DNA of 64,000 bases from Caprimulgus europaeus (Eukaryota; Chordata; Aves; Caprimulgiformes; Caprimulgidae), in NCBI GenBank assembly GCA_907165065.1, contig OU015533.1, positions 27,854,578-27,918,577 on the forward strand, given 5' to 3'. This document shows positions 62,481 through 64,000 of this stretch, in pieces. The notes under the pieces are model-generated. The model was given only the letters and a program-made list of their open reading frames with translations. It did no database searches and was not told the DNA's origin. Both the position numbers and the translations under genes were made by a program. Every line of letters begins with the position of its first letter. The stretch's first letter is position 1.

Positions 62481-64000
62481 CAATTTCCACGTCTTTGTCT
62501 TTGGGTTTCCTGGTTAGAAAAAAAGCCAGTCTTTTCTTCTGTTCCCTGTACGCAAGAATTTAGTAGTAGTGTAAGTAATAAATTTATGTGCGTAGTTGCT
62601 TACCAGAGAACCCCTTTTCTTTTTAATAGCCCCTCTGCCTCTGATTTCCCCAAAGACTTTCTCATCAATTACTCCTCTTGTCTGCATTCCCTTTGCACTT
62701 GGTTTAATATGCCTTATTTTGGGCCAGTGGGGTATCCTTATGAAAATATGTTAAGTAGGGAGAAAAATATTTTTCCATCACAAGTTACACATTTTCCTGA
62801 AGTAGTTCTATAGCTGGGATGTTAATTTCCAGCCTTTTATTGCCGCAGGGAAGGTGATGAATAGGATGTAGAATGATAGAATAGATTCCATTACAAAAGT
62901 TTATGCTGCTTTTTGACATGCTTTATTCAATGTCAGTACTTTTCTTAAGATTTTTGTGTTTTACTAATTTTGTGATGATGCTGGTTTTGTATTTGTATAT
63001 TGTTTATGATGCATGGCTAATTTCAAAGGTAGTATCTCTTAAAAACACCAGACTAACCCACTTATGAGCTAAATATTTGCAGTTGAAGGCTTTGAAAGGC
63101 CACAGCACAGTATCATACTGGAAGGCTGTAGTGCAAGCTGTCAGTAAACTCTAGAGCTAGGCAAGACAAAGGAGTGAATGTGTGTGTTTATAAATCCCTA
63201 CAGTACTATGTGCTGTATTGGCTCTGAGGCAGTATGGCAAAATGTGTATTTCAGGTTGAAAATGAGCCTTCTAAGCTTGGCTGACTGATGGTTTGAAATT
63301 GTTCAAGTTTTTTTAAAAAATAGGATTTCAACTAAAGGTCTTGAGGTGGTGGATCACCTTTTTTTTCTTAAGAAACTGAATTAATATAATTTTATACTTT
63401 TTTTTGCAATATTTGTTTGCTAATGATTGTTTACTGAGTGCTGCCATATGAACATGTTCCAGTATACTGATGAACCCATCTTCATGAAAGTCATCGTTAG
63501 AGAAGTTACAAATAAGTTAAATGAATCAGTCAGTTTGCCCATTGCCACGTAGTTTTTTTCTCATTGCTTTCTATTTAATTTACCCTTTCAAGAGCCTTAG
63601 TTGATAGTTTTTTGTCTCTTTATTTTGAAATGCCACTTCAGATTTGGATTGTTTCTCACAACAGATACCTCGAGTCTCAGCCCAGCAAAATGGAGAGTTG
63701 TGTACTTACTACTCCTGAACACAGCTGGCAAAAGTTGAACCTCTCTCCCAGTATGTTGAGCAATTTTCCCACAGACACACTGGCTGTTGATTTATGTTTT
63801 GCTTTCTTTGTAACTCGTTACCTCATTAGTGGGGAGTCTGTTTACTGTAGACATTAAGTAGAAGACGGATGGATGTAGTATGTTCACTAGAAAGGTGAAT
63901 CCGACAGTGTTTTGGTCATCTCTTCTGAACCCTCCCACAAAAATGGACAAATGACCCTTTGAGATTGAGTCCTTTTTTGACTTTCCTACAGAAAATGTCA

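Larger units (their letters stand above)
54947..64000 (+). other. PARD3B: PARD3B intron 3 (5' part), runs off the right edge
   Basis: The next exon, expected to open with a GTPLLVRRSSDP-like sequence, is not present in the remaining 9 kb. The stretch is ordinary AT-rich intron. It contains a polypyrimidine tract at 55213-55243, an A18 run at 56547-56564, small tandem duplications near 58.3 and 59.05 kb, and a short GA repeat at 62.46 kb. The 149-codon open frame at 62364-62813 has no recognisable domain and includes the GA repeat, so I treat it as chance. Confidence 0.75.

Noticed and set aside
62364-62813. 149-codon + strand open frame with ERERER segment
   Set aside because: The repeat segment is the (GA)n microsatellite. 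There is no family resemblance, splice signals or promoter.
1-64000. CRISPR arrays, operons, prophage, retroviral LTR pairs, tRNA or rRNA genes
   Set aside because: Looked for regularly spaced repeats, gene packing with ribosome binding sites, paired terminal repeats and cloverleaf-type motifs. None was seen, and the window is vertebrate intron.

Overview
This is a 64 kb piece of vertebrate nuclear DNA, almost certainly from a bird. It is AT-rich and intron-like. It carries two CR1 LINE fragments of the avian type, at least one ancient amniote SINE relic, and otherwise only low-complexity repeats. I see no bacterial, plasmid, phage or CRISPR architecture, and the open reading frames present look like chance frames in non-coding DNA.

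The only protein-coding element I can support is one internal exon on the + strand, 54775-54946. It is 172 nt with clean AG and GT borders. It translates to 57 residues that closely match the polarity-scaffold protein PARD3B just after the N-terminal oligomerisation domain. By analogy with the exon layout of the paralogue PARD3 this is coding exon 3. On that reading, 1-54774 is the 3' part of intron 2 and 54947-64000 is the 5' part of intron 3, so the window lies inside one very long gene transcribed left to right.

Layout: 1-669, a rearranged antisense CR1 copy that continues off the left edge. 670-17300, plain intron with three A/C-rich tracts (4.07, 5.44 and 7.59 kb) and a C/T homopolymer tract (5.61 kb). 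About 17.09 kb, a short alternating purine/pyrimidine stretch, followed by an ancient MIR-type SINE (17.33-17.49 kb). 24.34-24.56 kb, a small CpG-enriched patch. 31.125-31.230 kb, a long near-perfect hairpin. 33.06-33.40 and 37.60-37.80 kb, low-repeat AT-rich stretches with homeodomain-type motifs. 43.11-43.68 kb, a second CR1 fragment in sense orientation. About 47.1 kb, a possible ancient repeat tail. 51.60-51.99 kb, a real CpG island only 2.8 kb upstream of the exon. 54.775-54.946 kb, the exon. The rest is intron with small tandem duplications.

The two most interesting unexplained items are the 47-bp-arm hairpin at 31.1 kb (a candidate microRNA precursor or palindromic MITE) and the intronic CpG island at 51.6-52.0 kb (a candidate alternative promoter or non-coding transcript start). 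All family assignments are from recognition by eye; no search was run.
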